Shown here: piece by piece, positions 10,988-23,134 of the stretch
How the letters are laid out: every line of letters starts with the position of its first letter
How positions within the stretch are numbered: the stretch's first letter is position 1
Assembly (NCBI GenBank): GCA_022264855.1
Contig: JABYQU010000013.1
Location: forward strand, 620,001-684,000
Length of the DNA stretch: 64,000 nucleotides
Direction: 5' to 3'
From: Lenzites betulinus
Taxonomy: Eukaryota > Basidiomycota > Agaricomycetes > Polyporales > Polyporaceae
Notes under the pieces: generated by a model
What the model saw: only the letters and a program-made list of their open reading frames with translations
What the model was told of the DNA's origin: nothing
Database searches by the model: none
Position numbers and translations under genes: made by a program

Positions 10988-12623
10988 GCCTGCCGATTCT
11001 GTGACCATCTAGCTATCCTGCATATCACATCTTTGGTTTCCTTACAGTCCACTTCTCTTACGATGTACAAACCCATGGTCCACCGTATGCCCCATCCGTT
11101 TGCTATGTCTCCTTCCTACATTTACCCTCGTCTTCCCGTCAAAGTACCCCCGGAACCCGGTGCTCCGCTCACTTGCGGTAATCGTTGCTATCGTACTGCC
11201 TCGCCCGCTGCTCTGTTGCTTAATCCGTTGATGTATCACGTAGGACTCTTTTCTGTACAAATGCCTTGGCTTGGTCTCATGTACATACTGTGTTCCCTTG
11301 CTACTAAGCACCAGCTGAAAATGTTTATCTGTTGTGAAGTGGGATAATAGGCGGTAGCACCATGCCGATGGCGCGCGCTAGTCCTCATCCGGCCCCCGAT
11401 CCCTGAACATTGAACAATCACATACTCCTGTGTAGAACATATAGAAACAGTGTATGAGCCTAATTAAAGAGGTCGTAGACAAGGGGGACCTTGCATTGCC
11501 TGTCGCGCGTTGTATTGCCCGTCGCATTTTAACGGTATTCCACGATTCAAAGTTGAACGACGAGACTTGCCAATCTGGGAAGAACACAGGTGCACCGGTC
11601 ACAGTGGCATCGTAAACGGTACCTGAGCCTGCTCGAGATACTTCTGTCAACCGCGTCCGGCATATACTATATGCCAAACTCAGAAGTTAGTTGGTTCATT
11701 GTCATCTTCTATTGTAAAGAGCATCGGTCTCCTTTTTCGGAAGTTGCCTGTTTTAGAAACAAACACGCAAATGTCGCTGTTTCTGGGAGATTCATGCACC
11801 CATTATATTGCAGTAGCAGCTAAGTACATTGCATTGAACACTCGGCGACTCATTGAAGTATCTAGGAGGGGAAGAGAGAGCTCAAGAGTATCGATTTTGG
11901 TGTGCAAGTTGTACAGATGTTTGGTAGGCGCCCGTGTTGCGCGCTGCGGAACTAGCGGCCATTTCTCCCTTCTAACTGCCGTGACCACGCTCGCGAGGGC
12001 GCGGTTTCTCTATCGAGACGTATCGTGTATTCTCGATCATTCTATCATGTGTGCCGAAACCTACTAGATGCAGCATGCAACGTCATCAGCGATGTAGCCT
12101 GACGAAATATCTAGAACAGTGCTCACAATCGATTTTTCTAGACATATACATGGCCCGGGTGCATATAAGGTCGGTGGGGGCACCGTCACCGTGGCTTTGC
12201 TCACTGGCGTCCGGAACGCAGGACGCGGCTTTGAGACCGGTTCTTGGGTCAGGATTTCACTTCGAACTCACGCAGGTTACGGGGTAAACATTAAGCACAG
12301 GTAAGTGAGCTGCGTGAGTGAGCTAGGTAAGCGGCCGCGCGCGACAATGTAGATAGACATAGACACAGGGTAACCTAAAGTAGGCAAACTGGGACCCGGG
12401 CCACGGGTTATATTTGCTGCTTGAAGAAGGTGAGTATGTCAACGGTCCCGCCGGTGGCATCTTGCGAGTGCTCTGAAGGTCGCAGTTCTTTAGTCCTCGA
12501 AACCGGTTTGGCACAAGTAAGTAGTCTAGAACCGGAGTTCTCACATAGTCACTACGATACGTCTGAGTTCGCTTCTTACTGTTGACGGCCAATTGTGAGT
12601 CTGCGCTGTCGAACCCGCGTGCG

Positions 12624-12664
12624 GGAGGGCCCGCCACCCCGCCCTGCGGGGTGGCGGGCCCTCC
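12624..12664. repeat. Perfect 18-bp inverted repeat with 5-nt loop
   Basis: The left arm 12624-12641 (ggagggcccgccaccccg) is exactly complementary to the right arm 12647-12664, separated by ccctg. The flank changes at once to A/T-rich sequence (aaaatttataaag). Such a strong hairpin in noncoding DNA suggests part of a transposable element, or a terminator-like structure. Confidence 0.95.
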
Positions 12665-12705
12665 AAAATTTATAAAGCAATTACACTGGTAAAGAAAGCA
12701 AAATT

Positions 12706-12734
12706 CCGTGCCAAAGGCACGGGTATCTTCTAGT
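12706..12734 (+). mobile_element. Helitron-like 3' terminus (hairpin + CTAG, T)
   Basis: A 7-bp hairpin (ccgtgcc, loop aaa, ggcacgg; 12706-12722) is followed after 7 nt by CTAG (12730-12733) and then T. Helitrons end with a short GC-rich hairpin a few bases before CTRR and insert next to T, so the match is good. I could not identify the 5' TC end, and no Rep/helicase gene is present. If real, it is the end of a short non-autonomous copy or a fragment that may include the hairpin at 12624. Confidence 0.4.
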
Positions 12735-12992
12735 GCTATACAAGTTCTAAGGGATGTGGGCGATCCGCTGACTACCGCATAGGGTTTCGGCTAGATGTCC
12801 CACATCTTCGACTTGATGGCGCCGGCCACGGGCGCGCTTCGCGTCGTTGTCTCGTCAAGTCTTTACAAGACACCACTCCGCAGCCTACCGTCACCCCACA
12901 TCGTGTAGGACCAAGCGAACCGATGCTTGCATCTACCTTCAGGCTTGCGCCCTTACATCCATCTGCGCCGTAGGACAACATAGGCCCTGGAC

Positions 12993-14212
12993 ATGGATGG
13001 TGGCAGCCACTTTGGCTTCACTGATTCCGCAGACACTCATCTGATTAAGTACCTCGAGCCCGCCCCTGCGCCGCCAGCCGGACCTGCGTGGTTTTTCAAC
13101 CAGTCGGCAAGCTTCCTCGGAGCGGTGTACGAATCAACACTCACCGGATGTAACGCCAGCGGCGCAAGCGTTGTGTATGTGTTCGATGGTACGTCCCGAT
13201 CTGTTGTATAATCTGTGTAGGGCAGGAGAATGAACGCATACATGATACACAGGTTCCAATATCTCTGTGTTTGGCAGCGTGGTTGATTCGCAGGGCAATG
13301 ATCCACCCGTGTCGATCTTCCGCGTAGACGGAGGAAGCCCCACCACGTTCACTGCTCCCCAAACCACCGTCCGCGAGGACAATGTGTTGTTCTTCTCCTC
13401 CCCTGCGCTGCCGCTGGGAAACCACACCCTCACGGTCAACATCACACGCGCAAGCCGCTTTGCGCCGTTCTACCTTGACTACCTCCAGTACTCCACCGAC
13501 GTCCTCCTGCTTAACACATCATCGACGCCATTGCCGCCCACCACGATTACCGCCTCCAACTCTCCGTCCGGTACGGCCAGTTTTGGTCTTTCTGCGGTAT
13601 TGACTTTCGTGTCCGCGACGCCTACTCCAACTACTACTACTACGAGTTCAACTATAAAATCTACTGCACCGACAGGCGCCATTGTCGGCGGCGTCGTGGG
13701 CGGTCTCGCTCTCATCGGCTTTATAATTGCTGCCTTGTATTGGCAACACAACCGGCGACCTTCGGGAGACTTTGAGTATGGTACAAAGGCACATCAAGGT
13801 GAGCACAGGTCGTGCATCCTAGCCTGAAATATGCTGAACGAGCGTGGCAGATGCACCCCCTACTGGAAACGGCCCCTCGACCAGTGGGCCACCTACGAGC
13901 AGGCGTCGGCCGGGAGATGGGGATTCCGGAGAGTCGCCGGATGACGACGACGAATCTACCAGTTACTTGACCTCTTCTGCGCCAACAAGCCTTACGCATA
14001 GCGTGGCCAGTGCGACAGCACCGACAGACTCTGTGCGCCCTCACAGCGCAAACGCTACCATGGCCTCCCCAGCGAACCGCCGCTTCACCGAGATGTCTTA
14101 CATGCGACCACCCAGCACATTGACGGAGGGGTTCATACTACATCGTGGACCAGACGTTTACTCGGAGGCCGGTGGTGAGATTCTTCCTGCGTATACCCCG
14201 CGACCGTCGTAG
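12993..14212 (+). CDS. Single-pass membrane protein with Thr-rich stalk
   Basis: Three exons (12993-13188, 13253-13798, 13851-14212) give 367 residues. The ectodomain (NISVFGSVVDSQ, SIFRVDGGSPTTF, LFFSSPALPLGNHTLTVNI) resembles a jelly-roll-like module common in basidiomycete surface proteins. It is followed by a Thr/Ser-rich stalk (TPTTTTTSSTIKST) and a membrane helix at about 207-230 (GAIVGGVVGGLALIGFIIAA). The cytosolic tail is acidic and Ser-rich. No signal peptide is visible at the chosen ATG, so a short upstream exon may be missing. The type is common in mushrooms; function is unknown. Confidence 0.75.
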
Positions 14213-14545
14213 CAGCCTGAGAAGACCACCCTGCTCGAATCCATGTAGTAGTCCCTATTCAGTTGTACCACTCGTTCGGTATATGTTATCCATCGTAGAG
14301 CCGCTCTGCTGCATTCGTACCTGTATTCACGTTCAGTCTAAAGCTCAAGTGTGGCACTTCACAAGATGGAATTGGATGGAGGCCGGAACGCGCGTGCGAA
14401 CCTCGAGGCGCTAACGCCTGCGACACGCCGACATCGGGCGCCAAAGCGCGTTCTCACCTTGGACGCGTCTGTTCCCCCGCCAGGCTTGCCTCCTCGCGTC
14501 CAAGTCTACTTCTCGAGTATCTTACCTGTCTGGTATCTTAAGGCT
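14213..14545. other. Intergenic region before the chromodomain gene
   Basis: Short 3' UTR and promoter. An in-frame ATG at 14366 would extend the next protein by 60 residues with no family resemblance; I prefer the start at 14546. Confidence 0.5.
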
Positions 14546-17270
14546 ATGTCGGGGGACGAAGAGGAATATGCCGTGGGTCAGTCCAGTCTGTCCTTTAGCA
14601 CTCGCACGCATTCACCTGTGGCGGCCACTCACAGAGTCCATTCTCGGTGCTAAAGTCGCAAAGAAGAGGGGGAAGAAGGTGTGGGTGAGTAACAGAGGTC
14701 TATTCTGTGTCTTATGGAGTATATTGACGCCTTGCGATGTGTAGCTGTACTGTGTCAAGGTACGTATCTCTACCGCCCCTTGGACAGACATATGCTAAGC
14801 TGCAGTGCAGTGGAAGAACTATGGCTTCGATGACAACACGTACGTTGTTTCCCTGCGACCGGTACTGTCGGCACCTAGTTTGCAGCCGGCGCAACGGTAG
14901 TTCCTAACTCATATTCTGGACGTTTAGATGGGAGCCTGTCGAATCCTTTGCTGGAGGCTCCGAACACTTCATAGAACGCTTCTGGCCCCGCGTGAGCACT
15001 AATGGACGTGACTACAATGATCTGGGCGAGTTCGGTGTTGGAGAGGAGTTTCTTCCTTCTGGCCCTCCCCGTATGTCTCATCACACCGGTCCTGCCATAC
15101 AGCTGCTAACCATACATTGCAGGCCGGAAGCAAGCGAAGAAGGTGGCCGAACCTGTGGATATCATTGAGATTCCATCATCGCCCTCTCCGGTGCAGAACG
15201 CGGACTCCGAGACCGAGGTACGCTCTATCATAGGAGACGACGTAGACAAACCGGTCGCCGTTACCACCCGCGGCAAGCGTCGTCGCTCGTCAGCCGGTGC
15301 AGACGCAGAGTCTTCACCAGTCAAGCGTAAACGCGGACGTCCCCCGGGCAAACGTCCGGCAGAATTGGAGGCGGAGATCGAGTCCAAGGCTGTTACTCGC
15401 AGGAAATCGCTTCCTGAGATCCCCCGGACGAACCGTGGACGTGTCCAAGTCGCAGAATCTTCATCTGCAGCACGTCCGCCTCCCATACCACGCACACGCG
15501 GACGGCCACCCAAAGCTGCCCCAGTACGTCCGTCTTCGTCTTCGGCAGACGAGCTCCTGCTTCACCCGGAGGCGAATGGCAAATCTCGCTCTTCGCCTGC
15601 GAAGAGGAAAACGAAGGAAGCCAAATCGCCCCAAAAGACTGCCCCGGATGACGGCGGCTCGACCTCTCAGGACGCGATTGAGGCGTCAGCTATGATCGTG
15701 GACGACTCCGAGGATGAAGTGCCTACGTTTGGCACGCCAACCCTCTTTGTCTCCGAGCCCGCGCCCGTACCAGAAGCACCCAAACCAGGCCCGTCTATGC
15801 CTGCCCATCGGGTACGCGCGGCGAACCCCCGTGTGAAGGTGACAGACGACCCCAATTTGACCGAAACCAGCGGCGCCCTGTCCGTCAAGTCCAGGTTCAT
15901 GAAGCGTGCTGCGGCAGAGTCGAATGGAGATCAGCCCGCTTCCCCAGCGCGTGTTTCTAAAGGAAAGGCTGGGCCTGGACGATCCTCTAGCAGTCTGGTG
16001 GTCGGCACATCTCGTTTGGTGGCCCATAAGGGCACACTGATGTCTGTCCGATCGAACGCGGGCCCCAGCAGAACCAAACCTTCCAAAAAGACATCCACCG
16101 CCGAGCAGAATGACGACCCCGCGAATGCACAAGATGGTTTGTTCGATGATCCTGCTGAGGCGAATGACGTGCCGGGGCTAGGCCAACACGATGTTGCGCC
16201 AAAGCCGCCTCCTACGGGCGCCGAACTTCTGAAGGAGGCCGGTCTGAACCCTTTGGCGAGCAAGGATCTGCCGGACTTTGAGGAAGACGCCGATGGCGAA
16301 TATGAGGTTGAGATTATAGAGCAACAGGCGCAAGTGTGCGTCCCCTAGCCTTTGATTATATTCTTAATCTCACCTCTCGTCTCGAAACACAGCGTGCAGC
16401 CGCAAAACGGCGAAGGTCCACAACTAAACTCGGATGGTGCAGCCCTGGAACCCGCGACTCAAGAAGTGGTGGACAAGCCACCGGAGAAACCGCCCGTTAT
16501 TTTGCAGGCCAGGCCTTTGACATTCACGACCCGTGTAGCTTCAGCATGGAGTCAGTCTACTATCTTTGGGCCTCTGTACGTTGCATCCGCGTTTCGTATT
16601 CTATACAACCTGCTCACTAATCCGACTATAGCGCCCTCGGCCTGGGCGCTGCTCGGAATCAGGCGCAAACCGATGCCGTCAACTCGTATGTTGTACTGCC
16701 GTCCGGAAACACCCATTTTTTAATGTTTTTTTGTTTTTTAGCTCATCGGCTGCCAAGCGGTACACTTTGAACTTGAACTTGGACTCGTCGATTTCTATAC
16801 CAGTCACGCTGAAGGACACTCATGCCCCTACGACCTTCCTCGAAAAGATCGACGCAAATGCCCGTAACCCTACCGGGAAGTTCTACAAGGATGAGGCAGC
16901 CATCGTCTTGCTGAACACACTCGACCCTCAAGCATCCTACGCCAGGGTGGCTCTGAGCGACGGCACTACGGACGAGCAGAAGAAACATTTTGAACGGTTC
17001 ATCTCTCGCATCTCCGCTGGAGAGCTTGTACGTCATCGCTTCATTTGGCCTCGACTATGTGTCTAATTGTCATTCATTTAGTTCATGCAAGTGAACCGTT
17101 TCGAGCTGTTGGTTATGTGCGCGTCCGAGAACTCCGTTCTCTGCCAGAAGCTCGGCGTTCCGGCTCCTTTGCAAGGCCTCGTCGGGACCGTGATCCTCGC
17201 CCACGTCAGCATCGTGGATCACAGTGCATATGTGGACGCGACCGAGTATGCAGATAACTCCCGGTGGTGA
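14546..17270 (+). CDS. Chromodomain protein with AT-hooks
   Basis: Probable chromatin reader. Ten exons (14546-14576, 14635-14684, 14745-14759, 14811-14839, 14928-15070, 15123-16335, 16393-16575, 16632-16685, 16742-17027, 17082-17270) give 730 residues. Residues 1-65 form a chromodomain (EEEYAVESILGAKV, VWLYCVKWKNYGFDDNTWEP, HFIERFW) with the aromatic Y, W, W positions expected for methyl-lysine binding. Two AT-hook cores follow (KRGRPPGKR near 157, TRGRPPKAA near 212) in a long disordered linker. The last 150 residues form a compact, probably folded domain I do not recognise (ISIPVTLKDTHAPTTFLEKI, NRFELLVMCAS). Exon 3 is only 15 nt. HP1 has a chromoshadow domain at its end; this protein does not clearly have one. 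Confidence 0.85.
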
Positions 17271-17555
17271 TGGATGACCTTCCAAATCTGTATTGACGAC
17301 GCTGCTATGATCTTTCAATCTGCTGTTTACTGCTTTTACCATATGTCTGTACCTTGTCTGCTAGATTGAGCTAATGTTCCAAATGCACGGCGGCCCTTTT
17401 CGCGTCTCTTTTCTCCGCTCGCTGGACTTGTGAAACAGAGTCATTTCGTATGTGACCTGCTGTACAATTGCATATACAGATAAGTGTTGCTGACATTGGT
17501 ATACATGCGCACAGTGTTCAATATAATGACTCCGATGTCCCTTGACTACCCACCG

Positions 17556-19452
17556 TCACAGCTTGCCCTTGATAGCCCCGGACTCAGTTTCCCCGAGATA
17601 GTACAATGCCGCTAGTCGCACTTCCTGCAGGTACTCTTCCGCATCCTCACCCTTGTACACATTTGCGTCGTACGTGAGAGCAAGGCTTATCTCCTCTCTC
17701 GCTGTCGAGTTGCCTAAGATCAGCTCCATCGGCCGGCCGTGTAGGTACGTCTGGCTGTCAACCATCCGCAATGCCGCTGCGGACGCAGACGTTGTGGGCG
17801 GACGCGGCGCGGGCGCAGATGGTGCCGCGGTCTCGCCGACGACGCCGTATGCGGGAGATGGCGGGGAGTGCGCGGTCCGGATGCAGAGCGGGTGCGACGT
17901 GGGGAGGGGGTAGTTCTCCGGCAGGATCGCGGACATCTGCAGGAGGTGGGCGGGTCATAGTGAGCATGAACTGCATTCGAGCGACGGTGGGCGCAGTGAG
18001 GACGCTTACATCTCCTATGCTAGACAAAGCCCCGGCCAAACAGTAGTCCGGGGAGGACGCATCGGCGTGCTCGAGCTCCGGGAAGGGGGGTAGCGGCTCG
18101 CCCTTCACGCTGGCCTGCCAGTGCGCCGCCACGCGCTTCTTGCGTATGAGGTACAGCGGCTGCCGCGCGTGTGCCAGCTCGAGAAGCAGCGGGTGCTTCA
18201 CCGTGCGCGCGAGCTGCTCCTTTGCGACCCGCGCGCGGTGGAAGAACCGCGACCGCGCGAGCAGCGCGGAATACGGCGGCGCGCCGTCCACGCGGGGTAC
18301 GCCTGCGTCGCGACGGGTGCCGTATGGGGTCGGCATGAACGGCAGCGTGCAGTCGTAGTAGTCTATCATGAGGAGCATCTCTGCGACGCCGCCCGCGCGC
18401 TGCCATGCTTCGTCAAGGTATGGCCGCAAGTTGAGCGGGCCGCCGTAGTGCATCGGCTGGCGGCGGCGATGCTCCCATTCGTCCACGGAGATGTCGCCGC
18501 GCAGGTAGTGGCGGTGCAGAACGCGGGTGAGCGCCATTTGGCAGAGGGTAGGCATGGCGGCGCCGAAAGTGATCCTGTTGCGCTTGCAGGCATCGAGGAC
18601 GGCCCGGCTCTCGGAGGGGGTCAAGGGAATGGATGTGCGTGCTGTGGTGGCGGGCGTGCGGTATGTCTCATCGGTGACCTTTCGAGGTAGGGTATGCCCT
18701 CCCTGTGGATGTGCGGGTGAGCTATCGTTCGGTCTGCGAGTTGTTAGGCTTACCTCCAGTCTTTTGCGCATATTGAAGAAGGTGACCTTGCCGATGGCGC
18801 GCCGCCACCTTTGGCGTGCAAGGCTCATTTTGAGGGAGGGGTTCAGGACATTGGACGGAACGGCCATAGCGAGGCGCTGTTCGAGGGGATCAGTCTGAAA
18901 TGGGGGCGAAGACAGTACGTCGAGGAACGTCCGTGCGAGTGTAGCTCCAGATATGCCGTCCGAGATTGCATGTGCAGCCTTGAAGAGCACCTCGTACGTG
19001 CCGGGCTTGTCTGTGCGCGCGAGGATGAATACACGGGATATGATGTGGCTGTCCTCCATGGGCTTGTCGCGGATCCCTCGCCATATGACTGCGAATGCCT
19101 CATCCACAGAGGATATGTTACGGACTGTAACCTCTTCCGGCTGATGAGAGGACAGAGCGCGTTCCTCTACTACGAATTTGACAGTGCCATCAGTTTGCGG
19201 ATCCATGCGGGCTGCCAGCAGTGGATAGTGTTGTTTGACAGTTGTCCAGGCACGTATGACATTTTGCTTGCCGAAAGTGAGAGGACCCTGAGCGGGATCT
19301 GCGAGCTCGACGGTATAGTGCCAGATGACATCGGCAGTCCCGTTGGTGATACGGTCGTAGTAGAAGCTATGCTCAGAGGGATCGAGTGTGCGGGAGAACA
19401 CCCTCCCTGTCGTGGGTGAAGAATTGACGAGAGACCACTGGTAGGGAGACAT
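17556..19452 (-). CDS. CoA-dependent acyltransferase-fold protein (HxxxDG)
   Basis: Two exons (19452-18010 and 17936-17556) give 607 residues. The motif KAAHAISDGISG contains the HxxxDG catalytic signature of the BAHD / alcohol acetyltransferase / condensation-domain superfamily, at about residue 175, the usual place. The N-terminal half has the expected pattern (YDRITNGTADVIWHYTVEL) and the C-terminal half continues the fold (MHYGGPLNLRPYLDEAW). Substrate cannot be told from sequence; fungal relatives acetylate alcohols, sterols or secondary metabolites. No biosynthetic cluster surrounds it: its neighbours are a chromodomain gene (convergent) and RAD54 (divergent). A 5' UTR intron is possible because tgcag lies 3 nt before the ATG. 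Confidence 0.78.
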
Positions 19453-19817
19453 TGTCTGCAAAAATGAGCGCTAAGATGGTTGAAAGAATAGAATTGCTAG
19501 AGAGATAGTGCGTGATAGCGGGTGCGCGCGCGAGAGAGAGATAGTACAGGGAAAAAATAGGAAGAGATCGGAAGTACGGACTCTATATAGTACGCCTACT
19601 AGCGTATAGTGATGACTAGGACTGGCCAAGGCTTCGCGCCGAATCGCGGCCGGCGAGACCGTGACTACTGCAAGAATGCGGTCACGTGATCAAACGCGCG
19701 TCGCGTGCCTTATGTAAGGGTTAGCGCGTCGTCCAGCGCCCGGTGGCTGAAGCGCGATTGTCTCTTCCCTTTCTCTCATCCACACCCTCGTTGGAATCCC
19801 CCCCTTTCTTGCCCGTC
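19453..19817. promoter_or_regulatory. Divergent promoter, acyltransferase / RAD54
   Basis: The region holds a palindromic TCACGTGA at 19682-19689, the core of a Cbf1/bHLH site. Right after it come GC-rich words (aacgcgcgtcgcg) that resemble but do not match the MluI cell-cycle box. Which of the two genes these serve is unknown. Confidence 0.45.
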
Positions 19818-22800
19818 ATGCTGCGACGAGCTCCAGTAACGCCAGACGGCAAAGTCATGGACAGATTTCAAGAGAGTTCCCGCATCAATAAGCCTTTCAA
19901 GCCCCCCACACTCGCTGCCAGTCGCGAACAGCCTCAGCGCAAACGAAAGCGAGTGTCCTACAAGGGTGCTCAAGGCAACTCAGACGACTCAGGATCCGAG
20001 AACGAAGGCGCCCCGAAGAAGAAGAAGAAGTCCGGCAAGGATGCTGGCTTCGAGCGACCTCTCGACAACAATATCGTCCACTACCCCGTCTTCAAGCCGA
20101 AGCCCTTCGACAATATCTCGCGCCGCTTCTCGATACCTCAGATGCGCAACAAGGATGGCGAAGTTATACCCACTATACAAACAAACGTTGCACTTGGTAT
20201 CCGGCCTCTAGCCAACATTATACCCAGGCCGCTTCACGACCCCATGGAGGACCATGCTATCGTCCTTTACGACCCCACCATAGACGATCGGGAGACAGAC
20301 GAGGAGCGCAAAGAACGTGAGAAGGAGGAAGCGAAAGAGCGTGCCTTGAAAGAGGCCCAGGAGAAGTGTGCCGGTCTGTACAATCCGCACAAGAGCTTGA
20401 AGGAGCTTCTAGGCGAAGGCAAGGATAAGAAGAAGAAGGCCAATAAGGTCCCGGTGGTGATCGATCCGAGGTTGACCAAGGTGCTACGACCGCATCAGGT
20501 CGAGGGAGTCAAGGTGCGTTTGATGCAATCACCCCGCATCCTTCGGCAAGTCCTCAAGCTTCATCCAGTTCTTGTATAAATGCACAACGGGCATGGTCGT
20601 AGAAAACCAGTATGGATGCATTATGGCCGATGAGATGGGTCTTGGCAAGACACTGCAATGTATCGCGCTTCTGTGGACCCTCATCAAACAGTCTCCGCAC
20701 GCCGGTAAACCCACAATCGAGAAGTGCATCATTGCCTGCCCTTCAAGTTTGGTGAAGAACTGGGCGAACGAACTAGGTTTGTCCGCATTTGCTACCTGCA
20801 TGAATCATGTAAACTCATTCATACGTAGTGAAATGGCTCGGAAAGGATGCTATCTCTGCTTTGGCGATCGACGGCAAAGGGAGCAAGGCGGATATGCTCG
20901 AGAAAGTTGCCCGGTGGGTAGCATCTTGCGGCAGGAATGTTTCGCAACCAGGTGAGCCATGTTAGCAACGTAGTGAGCGGCACACGCTGACGCTGTAGTA
21001 GTCATGATCGTCTCCTACGAGACTCTGCGAACCTTGTCCGTGCATCTTGCAAACTGTTCCATTGGCTTGTTGCTCTGTGACGAAGGCCATCGCCTAAAGA
21101 ACTCAGGTACGCTGCCTTCATACTCTACTGCCTGGCGGAAGCTTATACAATTTCAGAATCGCTAACGTTCCAGGCTCTCAACGGCCTCAACGTGAAGCGG
21201 CGAGTGATTCTGTCCGGCACTCCGATTCAGGTAATGACTCGTGTCTGACAACGTGGAAACATGTACTCAAAACTACCCCCAGAACGACTTGTCCGAGTAT
21301 TTCTCACTGCTCAACTTCGCGAACCCGAATTTCCTGGGCTCCAAGAACGACTTCCGCAAGAACTTCGAGAACGCTATCATTCGTGGGCGTGATGCAGACG
21401 CCACAGACTCTGCCAGAGCGGAGTGTGAGAAAAAGCTCAAGGAACTCGGCGGCCTGGTAGCGAAGTTCATCATCCGGCGTACGAACGACCTGCTATCGAA
21501 GTACTGTGCGTTCAACATCCTACGTATACGCCAGCACTTCGTCGTACTGACTGAGATTCATACACAGTGCCCGTCAAGTACGAGCAGGTCGTATTCTGCA
21601 AGCTTTCCGACTTCCAACTGTCGCTGTACCGACTTTTTATCTCTTCGCCCGAGATACAGGCGCTGCTGCGTGGAACAGACTCGCAGCCGCTCAAGGCTAT
21701 CAACATCCTTAAGAAGTTGTGCAACCACCCGGAGCTGCTCAACCTGCCTAGCGACCTTCGAGGGTCCGAGAAACTCCTTCCCGAAGGATTCAATGGTGCG
21801 GGCGCAAGCAGCCGGGATAAGGGTCGCAACCAGGTTGTAAACTGCGAATGGGGCGGGAAGTTCCAGGTGCTTGAAAGGTACGCCCCAGTCCCGAACTCTT
21901 GTGGAGTGGTATTAAGCATATCTTCCAGGTTCCTACACCGCATACACACAGAGACGACCGATAAAATCGTCTTGATCAGTAACTACACTCAGACCTTGGA
22001 CCTTTTCGAGAAGCTCCTGCGCAGCAAAAAGTGAGTGCGCCTGTCCCTGCGCCTCGCAGCATAGCTGATCACAGAATACGTCAGGTACGACTACTTCCGT
22101 CTGGATGGCACGATGACGATCAGCAAGCGTCAGAAGCTTGTCGATCAGTTCAACGACCCGAACGGCAAGGAGTTCGTCTTCCTGCTCAGTAGCAAGGCTG
22201 GTGGATGCGGTATCAACCTTATCGGTGCCAACCGACTGATCCTGTTTGATCCCGGTATGTTGCACATCTACCCCGCTGTATGAACGGATGTCACTGACGC
22301 TGTGCAGACTGGAATCCGGCCGCCGATCAACAGGCCCTTGCTCGAGTGTGGCGTGACGGCCAGAAGAAGGAATGTGAGTAACGGGTTATCATGCCCCCCC
22401 CTTGTCCACTCTAACACATAATCTCCTCGTTCCAGGCTTTGTATACCGATTTATTTCGACCGGAACTATCGAAGAGAAGATCTTCCAGCGGCAGGCAAAT
22501 AAGCAGGCGCTCTCCTCCGCTGTCGTGGACGAGAAGGAGGACGCCGAACGCCACTTCTCCATCGACGCGCTGCGAAAGCTGTTCCTCTTCAACGAGCACA
22601 CGCTGTGCGAGACACACGAGACGTTCAAGTGCAAGCGCTGCAAGGATGGCCGACAGTTTATCAAAGCACCGGCGCTGCTATACGGCGACGCGAGCACGTA
22701 AGTCGCGTTCGTATTTGTATCGGAGTGCGATGGCTTACGGCTGTCGATGCAGGTGGAACCACTTCACGAACGGAGAGCTGAAGAACAACCACGACGACCT

Positions 22801-22861
22801 TCTTCGTGCAGAGACGGGTCTGCCGCAAGTCTCTTTCGCATTCCAGTATATCAGTCACTAG
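19818..22861 (+). CDS. RAD54: RAD54 recombination-repair DNA translocase (SNF2 family)
   Basis: Nuclear ATP-driven translocase that works with Rad51 in homologous recombination. Twelve exons (19818-20513, 20569-20776, 20829-20951, 21002-21106, 21157-21230, 21283-21505, 21568-21877, 21929-22030, 22085-22254, 22308-22373, 22436-22697, 22753-22861) give 815 residues, normal for Rad54. All helicase motifs are intact: I (ADEMGLGKT), II (CDEGHRLKN), III (LSGTPIQNDLSEY), IV ([15 protein letters not shown]), V ([15 protein letters not shown]) and VI ([11 protein letters not shown]). The C-terminus ([13 protein letters not shown]) is typical of Rad54 and separates it from other SNF2 proteins. The start is the first ATG; the frame is open upstream to 19743 without an ATG. 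Confidence 0.96.
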
Positions 22862-23134
22862 AAGGACCATCCGTAACGTCCACGTCTACTTGTTTACTTT
22901 TTGGTATGGCTCGGCGGACGCTGCCAATGAGCCCAGCTCTCGACGAATATACTCACGCACGGACTTGGATGCTACTGTATAAGCAAGGATTGTATTTGTA
23001 GATAGCATTGGCGCGTTCAGCCAGTATTTGGTAGCATGTTCGACTAGGGATACAAATAATTTTACACGTCGAATCGTACATCACTGTGGCCACTAGAACG
23101 GCAGGTATAAACAAGACACTGACCGCGTGCATCA

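Larger units (their letters stand above)
10988..12992. other. 2-kb gene-poor intergenic region
   Basis: No supported exon chain was found on either strand; open frames are short and of low coding quality, and the region is less GC-rich than its neighbours until about 12.3 kb. The clear structures are a perfect hairpin at 12624-12664 and a Helitron-like end at 12706-12734, listed separately. Confidence 0.55.
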
